A stretch of 10,605 bases of DNA from CAYUIS01 sp964444825. Its GTDB lineage: Bacteria > Chloroflexota > Anaerolineae > B4-G1. Numbering within the stretch: position 1 is the first letter of the stretch; every line of letters starts with the position of its first letter. Below are positions 1 through 7,004 of this stretch, piece after piece. The notes below the pieces were generated by a model. That model was not told where the DNA came from, did no database searches, and saw only the letters and a list, made by a program, of their open reading frames with translations. Made by a program: the position numbers and the translations under genes. The DNA lies in contig CAYUIS010000160.1 of NCBI GenBank assembly GCA_964444825.1, positions 1 through 10,605 of the forward strand. Direction: 5' to 3'.

Positions 1-143
1 CGCGCGACTTTCGCGTCCACTGGTGGAACTCGATCAAGTCGTCCTACACGGCAGACGAACTGCGGGCCATCCTGGGCCGCTCGCGGCTGACGGGCTGGTC
101 GATCGAGGAGGACTTCTTGGACTTGCTGGTTGTGGGGGAGTGA
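1..143 (+). CDS. C-terminal end of a probable SAM-dependent methyltransferase (partial)
   Basis: The window opens inside a plus-strand reading frame whose codons start at base 3 and which stops with TGA at 141-143, giving 46 residues. The peptide contains SYTADELRAILGRSRLTGW followed by an acidic-hydrophobic tail (EEDFLDLLVVGE). This pattern of helix, then Leu-Ser/Arg-Gly-Leu-x-Gly-Trp, then a final beta strand resembles the last helix and strand of class I methyltransferases of the UbiE/small-molecule type. The catalytic and SAM-binding part lies outside the window, so the family call is inference. The stop codon is only 7 bases before the next start, which suggests that it is the first visible gene of an operon with the DUF998 and AbrB-like genes. 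Confidence 0.55.
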   Translation, partial: RDFRVHWWNSIKSSYTADELRAILGRSRLTGWSIEEDFLDLLVVGE

Positions 144-150
144 GGCTGAA

Positions 151-828
151 ATGGAAAAAGCAAAAGGCCGGTTTGTTGTCATGGCTGCTATCGCTGGCCT
201 GGTGGCCTTTGCCGGAGATTTCCTGGTCACCATCGTCTTGGGATTCTTTTACCCCAACTACAATCACCTCAAGCTGGTGATGAGCGAGCTCGGCGCGCCC
301 GGAAGCCCTGTCGCAGTCTGGATCGGCTTGTGGTGGGTTGTCTTTGGTTTCCTGTTTTTCGCTTTTGCGATTGGGTTCGCAGTGGCCTTTGCCGCGGGCA
401 AAAAGTCGGCCCTGATCGTCGCGCTGCTGATCGTGCTCTTTGGGCTGGGGGCGGGGGTTGGGGCTGGCTTGTTCCCAATGGATCCTGCTGGTACAGAGAT
501 CACCCGAGTGGGGGAGCTGCACGACGTTTTCGCTGGAACGGGCTTTTTTGCCATCGCCTTCGTTCCTCTCGTATCGCTGGCCGTGTTCCCTCGCAAGCGC
601 GTGGCAGGGATATACTGGCTCTCGATTGCCGTGTTTGTGCTGGGATTGGTTTCCTTTGTTCTGTTTGTTATCTCGGAGGATGTGCCATCCACCCAGGGGA
701 TCCTGTCGTATACTGGGCTCTGGCAGCGGCTCTTTCTTCTGATCCACTACACCTACCTGGGTGTGGTCGCCCTGTTGATGATCCGCTCGACCCGCGCGCC
801 GTCTGCGAAGGAGGCGAACGATGCCTAG
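151..828 (+). CDS. DUF998 family six-helix membrane protein
   Basis: 225 residues. I placed the start at ATG 151, which follows a purine-rich GGGGGAG (134-140), rather than at the in-frame TTG at 130, which lies inside the preceding gene. Hydrophobic segments lie near residues 9-32, 54-81, 86-108, 124-146, 152-174 and 191-211, so six membrane helices are likely. After helix 1 the sequence YPNYNHLKLVMSELGAPGSP matches the DUF998 hallmark (Ser-Glu-Leu-Gly-x-x-Gly-Ser-Pro). The motifs FPMDPAG and ELHDVFAG between helices 3 and 4 are also typical. The molecular function of DUF998 proteins is not established. The gene lies 7 bases behind a methyltransferase tail and overlaps the next gene by 8 bases (821-828), so the three are probably co-transcribed, the last two with translational coupling. 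Confidence 0.88.
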   Translation: MEKAKGRFVVMAAIAGLVAFAGDFLVTIVLGFFYPNYNHLKLVMSELGAPGSPVAVWIGLWWVVFGFLFFAFAIGFAVAFAAGKKSALIVALLIVLFGLGAGVGAGLFPMDPAGTEITRVGELHDVFAGTGFFAIAFVPLVSLAVFPRKRVAGIYWLSIAVFVLGLVSFVLFVISEDVPSTQGILSYTGLWQRLFLLIHYTYLGVVALLMIRSTRAPSAKEANDA

Positions 829-1219
829 GTTGGTCAAGGGGGCCAAGTGGACGTTCGGCTGGGTGGTCGTCGGGCCGGATCGACAGATCGCCATCCCGCC
901 GGAGGCGTGGCGCGAGTACGGTTTTCAGGCGGGTGACGCGGCGATCTTAACCCCTGGCAGCCTCAAGTCGGGTGGGTTCGGCATCAGCACGCCAGCGCTG
1001 ATGGCTGAGGCCAGCCGGAAGATGAGCGGCGCCGCTCTGCGCGAGCTGGGCCGGAGCCGGTTCGGCGACGGCAGGGTAGTTGTGCCGCCGGAGGTGGACG
1101 TAAAGGCCGGTCACCGGCTGCTGACGGTACGCGGCAGTTGTTATGGGCTGGGGTTCGTCGCGCGCGGGCCGATCTACAAAGAGGCGCTGAAGCACCCCGA
1201 GTTGGAAGTGTTCGCCTGA
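821..1219 (+). CDS. AbrB/SpoVT-like protein with two swapped-hairpin domains in one chain
   Basis: 132 residues from ATG 821, which sits inside the end of the DUF998 gene (ATGCCTAG overlap). Two AbrB-like hairpins are visible. The first, about residues 14-56, reads VVVGPDRQIAIPPEAW followed by GFQAGD. The second, about 82-131, reads DGRVVVPPEVDVKAGHRLL, then SCYGLGFVARGPIYKEALKH and a terminal ELEVF. Single AbrB domains of about 50 residues normally dimerise to bind DNA; here two half-sites are fused, as in a known family of AbrB/MazE/SpoVT-like proteins of about 150 residues. This copy has a short linker (about residues 57-80) between the halves. It is probably a DNA-binding regulator, perhaps of its own operon, but no operator was identified. 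The LKHPELEVF tail is shared with the family from memory. Function is inference. Confidence 0.8.
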   Translation: MPRLVKGAKWTFGWVVVGPDRQIAIPPEAWREYGFQAGDAAILTPGSLKSGGFGISTPALMAEASRKMSGAALRELGRSRFGDGRVVVPPEVDVKAGHRLLTVRGSCYGLGFVARGPIYKEALKHPELEVFA

Positions 1220-1289
1220 TTGGAGGAAACGAAGGTGTAGACAGACCCTGGAGCGCAGGATTGCACGTGCCGTCGTGGGAGTCGCGGCG

Positions 1290-1543
1290 TTCAGCAAGAT
1301 CGAGGGTGATCCATCAGCGGCGATCAGAGACCAGCCGGTGAGGTCTACGGGACCGGCAGTGTTGTTGTGGAGCTCGATCCACTCGTCAGAGGACGAGGTG
1401 GTAGTGCCCATCCAGGCGATCTCGCTGATCACCACGTCGAGGCTGGCGGTGTGGGTGGAGGCCTGGGCCTGAGTAGCGAAAAGTGTCAGGGCTAGGCCGA
1501 CTGACAATACAAGCAGGAGCCTCTTCGCTTCGGCGATCTGCAA
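1290..1543 (-). pseudogene. 5' fragment of a secreted lamin-tail-domain (LTD) protein
   Basis: A minus-strand frame opens with TTG at 1543, directly after the TAA of the NERD gene (1545-1547), with GAGGT just upstream. It encodes a signal peptide (LLLVLSVGLALTLFATQAQA, about residues 9-28) and then the start of a lamin-tail domain: VVISEIAWMGT, SSSDEWIELHN and VDLTGWSLIAADGSPSI (residues 37-82). LTD domains usually run about 100 residues with further strands and a conserved asymmetric core. Here similarity stops near residue 84 (base about 1290). The frame stays open to 947, but that part is the antisense of the AbrB-like gene and looks like noise. I read this as a gene truncated by a rearrangement whose 3' part was replaced by the DUF998/AbrB operon. 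It may still be translated by coupling to the NERD gene. Confidence 0.65.
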
Positions 1544-1544
1544 C

Positions 1545-2288
1545 TTACCTCAAGCCCTTCCGCTTGACTGATAATGCCTTCTGCAACTTCTCTCGATTCT
1601 GCCAAACTCCCGGATTCCGTGTCCTTGCCGCCTGTCCTTGCAGGGTGTTCAGCAGATACTTCTTGTTGATAATCCTAACACCCTTGACCGGCGCGGTGGG
1701 CTCGACGAAGGCGTTTGCGAAAACAACGACCGGCGTAATCCATGCCTTGACCTGGATCTCGTCCAGGATCGTATCCCTAAGCCAATACGTGTTTCTCAAG
1801 GCTTGTCCTATGAAGTTCTTCCTCGCTTCGCGCCCATTGACCAGCACTCGCCCATCGGCTACAGACACCCGACCGCCATGCGCTTTCGTCTCAATCAGAA
1901 AGACCCCGCCCTGTCTGCTAATCACAACATGGTCAATATTACCATATGGTGAAGTGACATCGTGAATGACCAGATAATCCTCCCCAAGTGTCTCAAGGAT
2001 TGAACCTATCCTCTCTTCCGCTTTGGCACCTCGGACGGCTCTGCGTTGTTTTCTCTTCATCCTGCTGTCCCTGGCTTCGGCATAGCTCATTAGCAGCCGA
2101 GCAACGACAACCAGGCCCAATGCACCAAGGGCGCTGATACCAAGAGTCTCGTACTGGAGAACCAACGCCAGTATCAACAGAACGACCACTACCATTAGTA
2201 GGCCGTACCAGATCCTTGCTCTGCACCGTCTGTCGGCCATTTTACGGGTAGATCGGCCCGCGCGTTTGTTTCGACTGTTCATAGACAT
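1545..2288 (-). CDS. Membrane-anchored NERD (nuclease-related) domain protein
   Basis: 247 residues from ATG 2288; ATG 2282 is an equally good start. A basic N-terminus is followed by two hydrophobic segments (about residues 27-45 and 48-67) and a basic linker. A NERD domain spans about 84-195. The visible family signature is RGAKAEERIGSIL (Glu91), then GNIDHVVISRQGGVFLIETK (Asp119, Glu133, Lys135), then GQALRNTYWLRD (Gln162) and a hydrophobic strand ITPVVVFANAF. The Asp...Glu-x-Lys arrangement matches the PD-(D/E)xK nuclease-like fold assigned to NERD. Whether these proteins cleave DNA or RNA in the cell is not settled. The two N-terminal helices would place the domain on the inner face of the membrane. 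No good Shine-Dalgarno precedes either ATG. The truncated LTD frame follows with one base between stop and start. Confidence 0.85.
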   Translation of the reverse strand: MSMNSRNKRAGRSTRKMADRRCRARIWYGLLMVVVVLLILALVLQYETLGISALGALGLVVVARLLMSYAEARDSRMKRKQRRAVRGAKAEERIGSILETLGEDYLVIHDVTSPYGNIDHVVISRQGGVFLIETKAHGGRVSVADGRVLVNGREARKNFIGQALRNTYWLRDTILDEIQVKAWITPVVVFANAFVEPTAPVKGVRIINKKYLLNTLQGQAARTRNPGVWQNREKLQKALSVKRKGLR

Positions 2289-2289
2289 G

Positions 2290-2318
2290 AGTATGTGCTA
2301 TCGATAGCTTACCGGACA
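2290..2318 (-). promoter_or_regulatory. Possible promoter of the NERD gene, close to leaderless
   Basis: On the minus strand a TTGTCC element is followed, after 17 bases, by CATACT (2290-2295). Each matches four of six positions of the sigma-70 consensus. The -10 element ends one base before ATG 2288, so initiation 6-8 bases downstream would fall near ATG 2282 and give a leaderless message. This would agree with the lack of a Shine-Dalgarno, but the match is weak. Confidence 0.25.
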
Positions 2319-2453
2319 AAGAGCGCCGCTGATCACGGGCGGCGATAGTCGCTTCGGGCAGCTCTACCTCGGCCTACCCGGTCGAGCGTACACAGTGTAT
2401 TACAGCTTCGCGCGGGAGTCAAAGCGTCACCGCAGCCGAGAACGGAACAGGGC

Positions 2454-2485
2454 GCACCGGGGTGGACCGGAGCCCATCCCGGTGC
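2454..2485 (-). terminator. Hairpin just downstream of the large secreted-protein gene
   Basis: GCACCGGG (2454-2461) and CCCGGTGC (2478-2485) form a perfect 8-bp stem with a 16-base loop, beginning 10 bases past the stop codon of the minus-strand gene that ends at 2495. No T-run follows on the minus strand, so it is not a standard intrinsic terminator. It may protect the mRNA 3' end or assist another termination mode. The rest of 2289-2494 shows no convincing gene. Confidence 0.35.
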
Positions 2486-2494
2486 CGATCGGCG

Positions 2495-5400
2495 TTAAGA
2501 GCTGCGCACTACCACGGGCAGGTACATCTCCCAGCTCGCTCCTGTCACCAGCTCTACAGCTCGAGGTCTGGCATCCAGGTCCTCATTATCCGTCGCATAG
2601 ATCACCAGGCGATATTCCCCGACCTCGTCAAACCCCTCGTATCGGGCGCTGTATATCCCGTCGGACTCCGGATCCAGCAACGTCACCGTTGACAAGATTT
2701 CCTTCGGCATCTCCTCGGTCACGTCAGGGTCAGGTGGCGTGTAGCTGGGCTTGTATATCACCGCCCAGGCGAAATCCACCCGCTGGTCGTCCCTCACCTC
2801 GGCCTCGATCACACCCTCATTGTCCTGTAGGTCCCTCACATGCGCCCAGACCACGTACGGCGGCCACTTCTCCTCCGCAGCGAACGTCCCCGCGTAAGCA
2901 AACCCTCGCCGCGATGCCTCCAACCCATCGCTCGCCGTGTTCGGCCACCCATCCCCGTCGTCGTCAAGCCAGGAGATCTGATCGGGATGCGCCGTCACGG
3001 CATCCCATTGAGCCTCCTGGAAACTGCCGAACAGGCTCAGCCCGCGTTCCAGGGCCTCCAGGAAGGTGTCCGAAAAGATCGCCCCGTCCTGCGAAGCGTA
3101 CGCCACCGCGTGGGCCGCTGTGGAGGCGATCACCACCCGCCCTTGTTTGCCCAGGCTGTCCACGAAACTTCCCGAATGGCAGGCCTCCATAATGACGTTG
3201 ACCCGTACACCGGGCGCTGCTGCCTCTAGCGTGCTCAGCCACGCATCCAAATCGTCCGGGCTCACCGTCTGCGAGGGACCGTTCAGGTAGAACTTGTCGC
3301 CCCCTCCGTGGTCCGTCAGGTACAGGGTAAAGGCCCGCTCCGGCCCCAACTGCTTACCCGCTGCCCACGTGGTGATGACCGTCTCCAGCGTGGTCCTGTC
3401 AGGCGCTGCGTCCACGTCATCTGGGAATCCGTTTCCGTCGGCGTCCATACTCAGGTTGGTGGCCAGGTAGTAGATCCGGTCTTTGGGGTAACCGTGCTCC
3501 AAAAATAGGTTGTAGATGCCGTTGGTCACGTTGTGAATATTGTCCTGGAGGGGATCGCCCAGCTTGAGCCTCCCGGCGACCAGCACCAGCGCGCCCGGGC
3601 TGGCGGTCTCGGCCAAGGAGCGGACGGAGAGGTGGTAGGACACATCGGTCCCGGCGGTGTCGGGAACGCTGTTGCGGAGGCGGAGCTTGAGCGTGCCGGT
3701 CACAGGGGCGGTGAAGAGGAGACGGACGTCGGGGCTGAAGGAATGGTCCTGGGTCCTGGTCGGGACAGCGCCACAGGTGTCGTAGAGCTCCAAACTCACG
3801 TCGGCCAGCGAGTCGACGGGGGTGACCGCCTCGATCAGGTATTCGGTGCCGGAGACGACCTCGAAGAAGGCCCAGTCCTCGTCGCCGGTGGCGTGAAAGG
3901 TATGGACCTGTACAGAGCCATCGGTGGGGATGGGCCGGGCTTGAGCGCAGGTGTCGTCGGGCTCGTAGGCATCGCCGGGCGGCGGCGTAGCGCTGATGGT
4001 GATCGTATGGGTATCGCTGACCGCCACCGCTGCCGGTGCGCCGCAGTTCTCGGCCCGCAGGCTAATGACGTGAGGACCGGACGTATCCCACCGGTAGCTG
4101 GCGCTGACCTTCCCCTGCCCGAGGGTGGGTGTGGGCGACCAGGTGTAGGTGATCGGCTCCGTGGCATCAGAGGGGGTGATGACGGTAGTGAAGGTGTATA
4201 GAGTGCCGGTATAGCCCTCGGTGGGACCGCTGATCGATACGTCGCTCAGTGGGTGCGGGCAGCCAGGTATCTCGTCGTCGTTCTTTATCGTCAGCGTGGC
4301 CACGGCGGGTGTGCCCAGATTGGCATTGGTGGGGTTGCTCAGCGCCAGGTTGATCGTTTCATCGTTCTCGTACTGCGTGTCATCGGTGATGACCACGGTA
4401 AAGACCTGGCTGGTGATGCCAGGGATGAAAGACAGCCTGCCGCCAGCAGCGGTGTAATCGCTCCCCGCCGTCGCCGTGCCGTCAGAGGTGGCATAGTCCA
4501 CCGTCACCGTCAGATCCGAGGCAGCGTCGAGGGTGACCGTGATCGCCGCTGCACCCGCTCCCTCATCCTCGCTGTACGTACTGCTCTCAAACTGGATGGT
4601 TGTCGATAGGATTGGTGCTGCCGTCACCGTCAACACAACCGGCACATCCAGCACCGACTCATCGGGGTCGTCGCTGCTGATCCCCAGCGTCGTAGCGTAG
4701 ACGCCGTCGGTCAGGCCGGTGGCGTCGAAGACGACCACCACGTCGTCGCTCTCCGCCGGGGGTATCGTGCCGTCGGAGGGCATCTCGTCGAGCCAGCCTG
4801 CCGCCGGATCCTCCGTCAGGCTCCAGTTCAGGTCGGCGGTGCCGACGTTGCCGATGGTAAGCGTGCGGGTGGCCGCGCCACCGGGGTTCAGCGTCGCACC
4901 CAGCGAGAGTGGGGCAACCGTTATGTCCGCCAGGCCGGCTGCTGTGGACGTCTCGGTGTAGACGCCTGCCGCGCCCTCTTCCGTCGTGACCTGCACCACG
5001 TTGGTCAGCGGCCCATTGTAGCCCACTTCGGCGGTGACGACGACCGTCCGCACCCAGGTGCCGCCGGGCGCGGCGATGAACGGCGTCCAGACGAGCTTCC
5101 CGCCAGGCAGGACCGTCGTTCCGCCCGCCGTTCCGCCAGTCGTGACGTGAGTCGGCAAGGTATCTGTGATGGTGGCATGCAAGTCCACCCCACCGGTATT
5201 GGTGACCCGGATGGTGTAGGTCAGCAATGATCCAGCTTGTACCAGGCCGGGGTCGGCCTGCTTGGTGACGGTCAAGCTCGGCGGTGTAAGAAGTACCACT
5301 TTGAAAACGCCTCCACCCTCGGTGCCCGCATAGAGCACACTCGCATCCACTGGGTCAAGCGCCAGCGATAGGATGTAGGTATTGATCAGCCCAGTGTTAA

Positions 5401-6463
5401 AACTGCTCCAACTGGCGCCACCATCGGTGCTCCTAAAGACGCCGCCCTCCCACGTGCCCGCATATACCACGTCCGTATTCGTTGGGTCGATCGCCAGGGC
5501 ACGGACAATCGTATAGGTCAGGCCCGTATTGACGCTGGTCCAGTTCACACCACCGTCGACGCTCTTGAAGATTCCATCACCCTCGGTGCCCGCGTATACC
5601 ACGTCCGTATTTGCCGGGTCGATCGCCAGCGCATTGACCTGGGTATTAGTCATCGCCCTGGTCCAATCGGCTCCGCCGTTGACACTCTTCAGAACTCCTC
5701 CAGCTACGTCATAATAACCCTCGGTTCCTACATAGATCACATTCGTATTGGCCGGGTCGATTGCCAGCGAAGTGACATCAGTGCTGTCCAGCACATTGCT
5801 CCAACCCGCTCCCCCATTAGTCGTCTTGTACACCCCCCATCCATCACTGATCCCGGCATATACCGTGTTTGTATTCGCTGGGTCAATGGCGAGTGCTGTG
5901 TGAGTTGACGCGCCGATGCTTGGCAACTCGACCCAGGTCAGCCCTCCATTGATGGTCTTTAATACCTCATAACCAAATTGCCCGGCATATACTATGTCTG
6001 CGTTCGTCGGGTGAATGGCGAGTGAATAGGCCGCGAACCCGAAATGCACCTCATTCCACGTCGCCCCTCCATCGGTTGTCTTGAATATGTAATGGCCAGT
6101 CCCGGCATACAAGATGTCGGGGTCCGTTGGGGCGATGGCAAGAGCTATGATGTGGTTCGAGGAGAGTCCAGACGGCACCCATTGCCAGGTGGTGGGGGCG
6201 GTGATGTGGCTCAATTTCATCGTGCCCGGCGACGGGCCGCCGCGGGTCGATGTGAGAGGTGCCGCTTGGTTGGCGTTGGTGAAAAGAGGCTCCGGTTCCC
6301 TCGCCTGAATGGGGAGACGACGCTCCGTCCAGTCTGGCCAGACGTCGGGGGAGAAGGTGAGACCAACCAGGGCGATAAACAACCCGGCACGGCACACAAT
6401 CCTGGCGATCAGCTTGGTGCCTAAAACGCCAAATAGGCGCATAGGTGGATAAGCCGCGTTCAT
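2495..6463 (-). CDS. Large secreted/surface protein: seven-bladed BNR-type propeller, DUF11, Calx-beta, PPC and C13 (legumain-like) peptidase domains
   Basis: 1322 residues. I chose ATG 6463, which has GGAGGTGA 5 bases upstream, over GTG 6496. Residues 16-37 form a signal or anchor segment. Residues 100-390 hold seven repeats of the form LAIDPxNTDVVYAGT...GGVxKSTDGGxxW, enough for one seven-bladed sortilin/BNR-type propeller. A DUF11 domain (about 396-500), an Ig-like strand-rich domain (512-615), a Calx-beta domain (618-731, ending TLTIKNDDE), a PKD-like domain (739-826) and a PPC domain (830-949, YEPDDTCAQA) follow. The peptidase C13 region covers 954-1194, with His1052 in LYLTDHGGG and Cys1095 in MEACHSGS, the expected clan CD dyad. 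Asp-rich loops DADGNGFPDD (about 1007) and DDDGDGW (about 1167) look calcium-binding. The C-terminus carries an Ig-like domain and ends EMYLPVVVRSS. It probably acts outside the cell as a calcium-stabilised Asn/Asp- or Arg-specific protease or processing enzyme. Substrate unknown. Confidence 0.9.
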   Translation of the reverse strand: MNAAYPPMRLFGVLGTKLIARIVCRAGLFIALVGLTFSPDVWPDWTERRLPIQAREPEPLFTNANQAAPLTSTRGGPSPGTMKLSHITAPTTWQWVPSGLSSNHIIALAIAPTDPDILYAGTGHYIFKTTDGGATWNEVHFGFAAYSLAIHPTNADIVYAGQFGYEVLKTINGGLTWVELPSIGASTHTALAIDPANTNTVYAGISDGWGVYKTTNGGAGWSNVLDSTDVTSLAIDPANTNVIYVGTEGYYDVAGGVLKSVNGGADWTRAMTNTQVNALAIDPANTDVVYAGTEGDGIFKSVDGGVNWTSVNTGLTYTIVRALAIDPTNTDVVYAGTWEGGVFRSTDGGASWSSFNTGLINTYILSLALDPVDASVLYAGTEGGGVFKVVLLTPPSLTVTKQADPGLVQAGSLLTYTIRVTNTGGVDLHATITDTLPTHVTTGGTAGGTTVLPGGKLVWTPFIAAPGGTWVRTVVVTAEVGYNGPLTNVVQVTTEEGAAGVYTETSTAAGLADITVAPLSLGATLNPGGAATRTLTIGNVGTADLNWSLTEDPAAGWLDEMPSDGTIPPAESDDVVVVFDATGLTDGVYATTLGISSDDPDESVLDVPVVLTVTAAPILSTTIQFESSTYSEDEGAGAAAITVTLDAASDLTVTVDYATSDGTATAGSDYTAAGGRLSFIPGITSQVFTVVITDDTQYENDETINLALSNPTNANLGTPAVATLTIKNDDEIPGCPHPLSDVSISGPTEGYTGTLYTFTTVITPSDATEPITYTWSPTPTLGQGKVSASYRWDTSGPHVISLRAENCGAPAAVAVSDTHTITISATPPPGDAYEPDDTCAQARPIPTDGSVQVHTFHATGDEDWAFFEVVSGTEYLIEAVTPVDSLADVSLELYDTCGAVPTRTQDHSFSPDVRLLFTAPVTGTLKLRLRNSVPDTAGTDVSYHLSVRSLAETASPGALVLVAGRLKLGDPLQDNIHNVTNGIYNLFLEHGYPKDRIYYLATNLSMDADGNGFPDDVDAAPDRTTLETVITTWAAGKQLGPERAFTLYLTDHGGGDKFYLNGPSQTVSPDDLDAWLSTLEAAAPGVRVNVIMEACHSGSFVDSLGKQGRVVIASTAAHAVAYASQDGAIFSDTFLEALERGLSLFGSFQEAQWDAVTAHPDQISWLDDDGDGWPNTASDGLEASRRGFAYAGTFAAEEKWPPYVVWAHVRDLQDNEGVIEAEVRDDQRVDFAWAVIYKPSYTPPDPDVTEEMPKEILSTVTLLDPESDGIYSARYEGFDEVGEYRLVIYATDNEDLDARPRAVELVTGASWEMYLPVVVRSS

Positions 6464-6468
6464 ATCTT

Positions 6469-6476
6469 TCACCTCC
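6469..6476 (-). promoter_or_regulatory. Strong Shine-Dalgarno that fixes the start of the large gene
   Basis: The minus strand reads GGAGGTGA, followed by five bases and ATG at 6463. No comparable site precedes the upstream in-frame GTG at 6496, so the protein should begin MNAAYPPMRLFG. Confidence 0.8.
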
Positions 6477-6588
6477 AGGCTCTCGGCTATCAGCACGGGC
6501 AGAGCTAGGATGATCGTGGGGGGTTCTGACCCTTTCGGTTGCTGTTAAGCCATTGTCCTCACCTGATATAGATCTAGAGCAGCAGGCA

Positions 6589-6921
6589 TCACTCAGATGA
6601 GATCGAGGCCGCCTCTGCCAGTGTCGGTTGGCGGCGTGTGTTTTCCTCTATCTTCATCTGGCACATGGCGGTCTGCGCCTGTAGTTTGAGTCGGAACGCA
6701 CCTTCCCGGCCTAGCACAAACCCGACCCCACCCAGCAGCACTGCCCCGACGGCGGCCCCAATGATACTCGGCTCATCTCCCCCAAATGGCACGTTGGCGA
6801 TGACGCCGGCACTGCCGCCCATTAGGACAAAAACGAGCGTGGTCAACACAGTCACGGTCCTCGCGCGCCTATAGAGACGGTCTGCGAACTTTTGAATGAT
6901 CTGTGCATCGTACTCGGCCAT
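6589..6921 (-). CDS. Small two-helix membrane protein of unknown function
   Basis: 110 residues. ATG 6921 is preceded by GGAGG (6927-6931) with ideal spacing; the longer frame opening at 6984 would run through a terminator hairpin and is rejected. The N-terminus MAEYDAQIIQKFADRLYRRA is an amphipathic basic helix. Two membrane segments follow at about 23-44 and 52-70, separated by a short polar loop (PFGGDEPS). The C-terminal half contains AFRLKLQAQTAMCQMKIEEN and a polar tail. The combination of YDxxxIxKFAxxLYxxA at the N-terminus and FxLKLQAQxALCQxxIExN after helix 2 is, from memory, shared by uncharacterised small proteins of Chloroflexota and cyanobacteria. Both termini probably face the cytoplasm. 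It is read from a promoter about 170 bases upstream through a terminator-like hairpin, so expression may be attenuated. No function is assigned. Confidence 0.8.
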   Translation of the reverse strand: MAEYDAQIIQKFADRLYRRARTVTVLTTLVFVLMGGSAGVIANVPFGGDEPSIIGAAVGAVLLGGVGFVLGREGAFRLKLQAQTAMCQMKIEENTRRQPTLAEAASISSE

Positions 6922-6926
6922 TGTAA

Positions 6927-6931
6927 CCTCC
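6927..6931 (-). promoter_or_regulatory. Shine-Dalgarno that fixes the start of the two-helix protein
   Basis: GGAGG on the minus strand is separated by five bases from ATG 6921. It lies downstream of the terminator hairpin at 6955-7004, so the gene is translated only from read-through transcripts or from a promoter that was not recognised. Confidence 0.75.
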
Positions 6932-6954
6932 ATTATGTAACCCGACCCGGCCCC

Positions 6955-7004
6955 AAAAAACAGCCGACCACCCCTCCGAATCACTCCTTCGGCATAGGTC
7001 GGCC
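6955..7004 (-). terminator. Intrinsic terminator or attenuator in the leader of the two-helix protein gene
   Basis: On the minus strand an outer stem GCCGACC (7004-6998) pairs with GGTCGGC (6969-6963). An inner stem pairs CCGAA with TTCGG inside the same loop. The structure is followed at once by TGTTTTTT (6962-6955). This is a strong Rho-independent terminator. It lies between the TATAAT promoter at 7092-7097 and the gene starting at 6921, which is the layout of an attenuator or of a short stand-alone RNA. Confidence 0.75.

Noticed and set aside
34..894. Long minus-strand open frame opposite the DUF998 gene
   Set aside because: The product is rich in polar and Pro/Arg/Gln residues with no domain, while the opposite strand has a clear six-helix family protein.
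2395..3192. 265-residue plus-strand frame over the end of the large gene
   Set aside because: Pro/Arg/Ser-rich low-complexity translation typical of antisense in GC-rich DNA; it covers the peptidase-encoding strand.
3533..4201. 222-residue plus-strand frame inside the large gene
   Set aside because: Gly/Val/Asp-rich antisense shadow of the PKD and PPC domain region, with no ribosome site and no family motif.
6518..6533. GGGTTCTGACCC hairpin upstream of the large gene as a terminator
   Set aside because: Only a 3-4 bp stem with no T-run.
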